The notes under the pieces are model-generated. The model saw only the letters and a program-made list of their open reading frames with translations. It made no database searches and was not told the DNA's origin. Below, piece after piece: positions 5,340 to 5,353 of a stretch of DNA of 5,353 nt. Made by a program: the position numbers and the translations under genes. The stretch comes from Acidimicrobiales bacterium (GTDB taxonomy: Bacteria; Actinomycetota; Acidimicrobiia; Acidimicrobiales; UBA8190), in assembly GCA_030042575.1 (NCBI GenBank), contig JASHZK010000392.1, positions 1 to 5,353 of the forward strand, written 5' to 3'. The stretch's first letter is position 1. Each line of letters begins with the position of its first letter.

Positions 5340-5353
5340 AGTTCTTCGAGGTT

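Overview
The window is strongly GC-rich DNA, with GC-rich third codon positions throughout. It most resembles a high-GC Actinomycetota chromosome. The pairing of a DUF512-type radical SAM gene with der, the SD-poor starts and the style of the Lrp and aminotransferase proteins would fit a deep-branching lineage such as Acidimicrobiia. That placement is inference from protein style, not a phylogenetic result. Nothing here looks mobile: I see no insertion sequence, phage gene, tRNA, rRNA or CRISPR array.

Layout: (1) Positions 1-324 (minus) hold the first 108 codons of ispH, the last enzyme of the MEP isoprenoid pathway; the rest lies off the left edge. (2) A 32-bp divergent spacer (325-356) is almost filled by a near-perfect 23-bp inverted repeat. 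It carries a TANNNT -10 hexamer on each strand, placed so that both flanking genes could be transcribed as leaderless mRNAs. (3) Positions 357-3294 (plus) are three genes, each joined to the next by a 4-base ATGA overlap. They encode a PDZ/radical-SAM/DUF512 protein, the double GTPase Der of 50S ribosome assembly, and a 71-residue zinc-ribbon protein with one membrane segment. (4) A 114-bp convergent gap (3295-3408) contains several hairpins and probably separates the two converging transcripts. (5) Positions 3409-5339 (minus) hold a class III (GSA-type) PLP aminotransferase followed 68 bp later by an Lrp/AsnC regulator, which plausibly form one amino-acid-responsive unit.

Function: the left and central parts are housekeeping (isoprenoid synthesis, ribosome assembly) plus an iron-sulfur protein of unknown function that is gene-neighbour to der in distant phyla. 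The right part looks like a local catabolic or amino-group-transfer module with its own regulator. I do not see a clearly new multi-gene system. The points most worth following up are the palindromic divergent promoter, the DUF512-der-zinc-ribbon overlap operon, the NKWE variant of the second Der G4 motif, and the unresolved substrate of an aminotransferase that automated annotation would probably call hemL.
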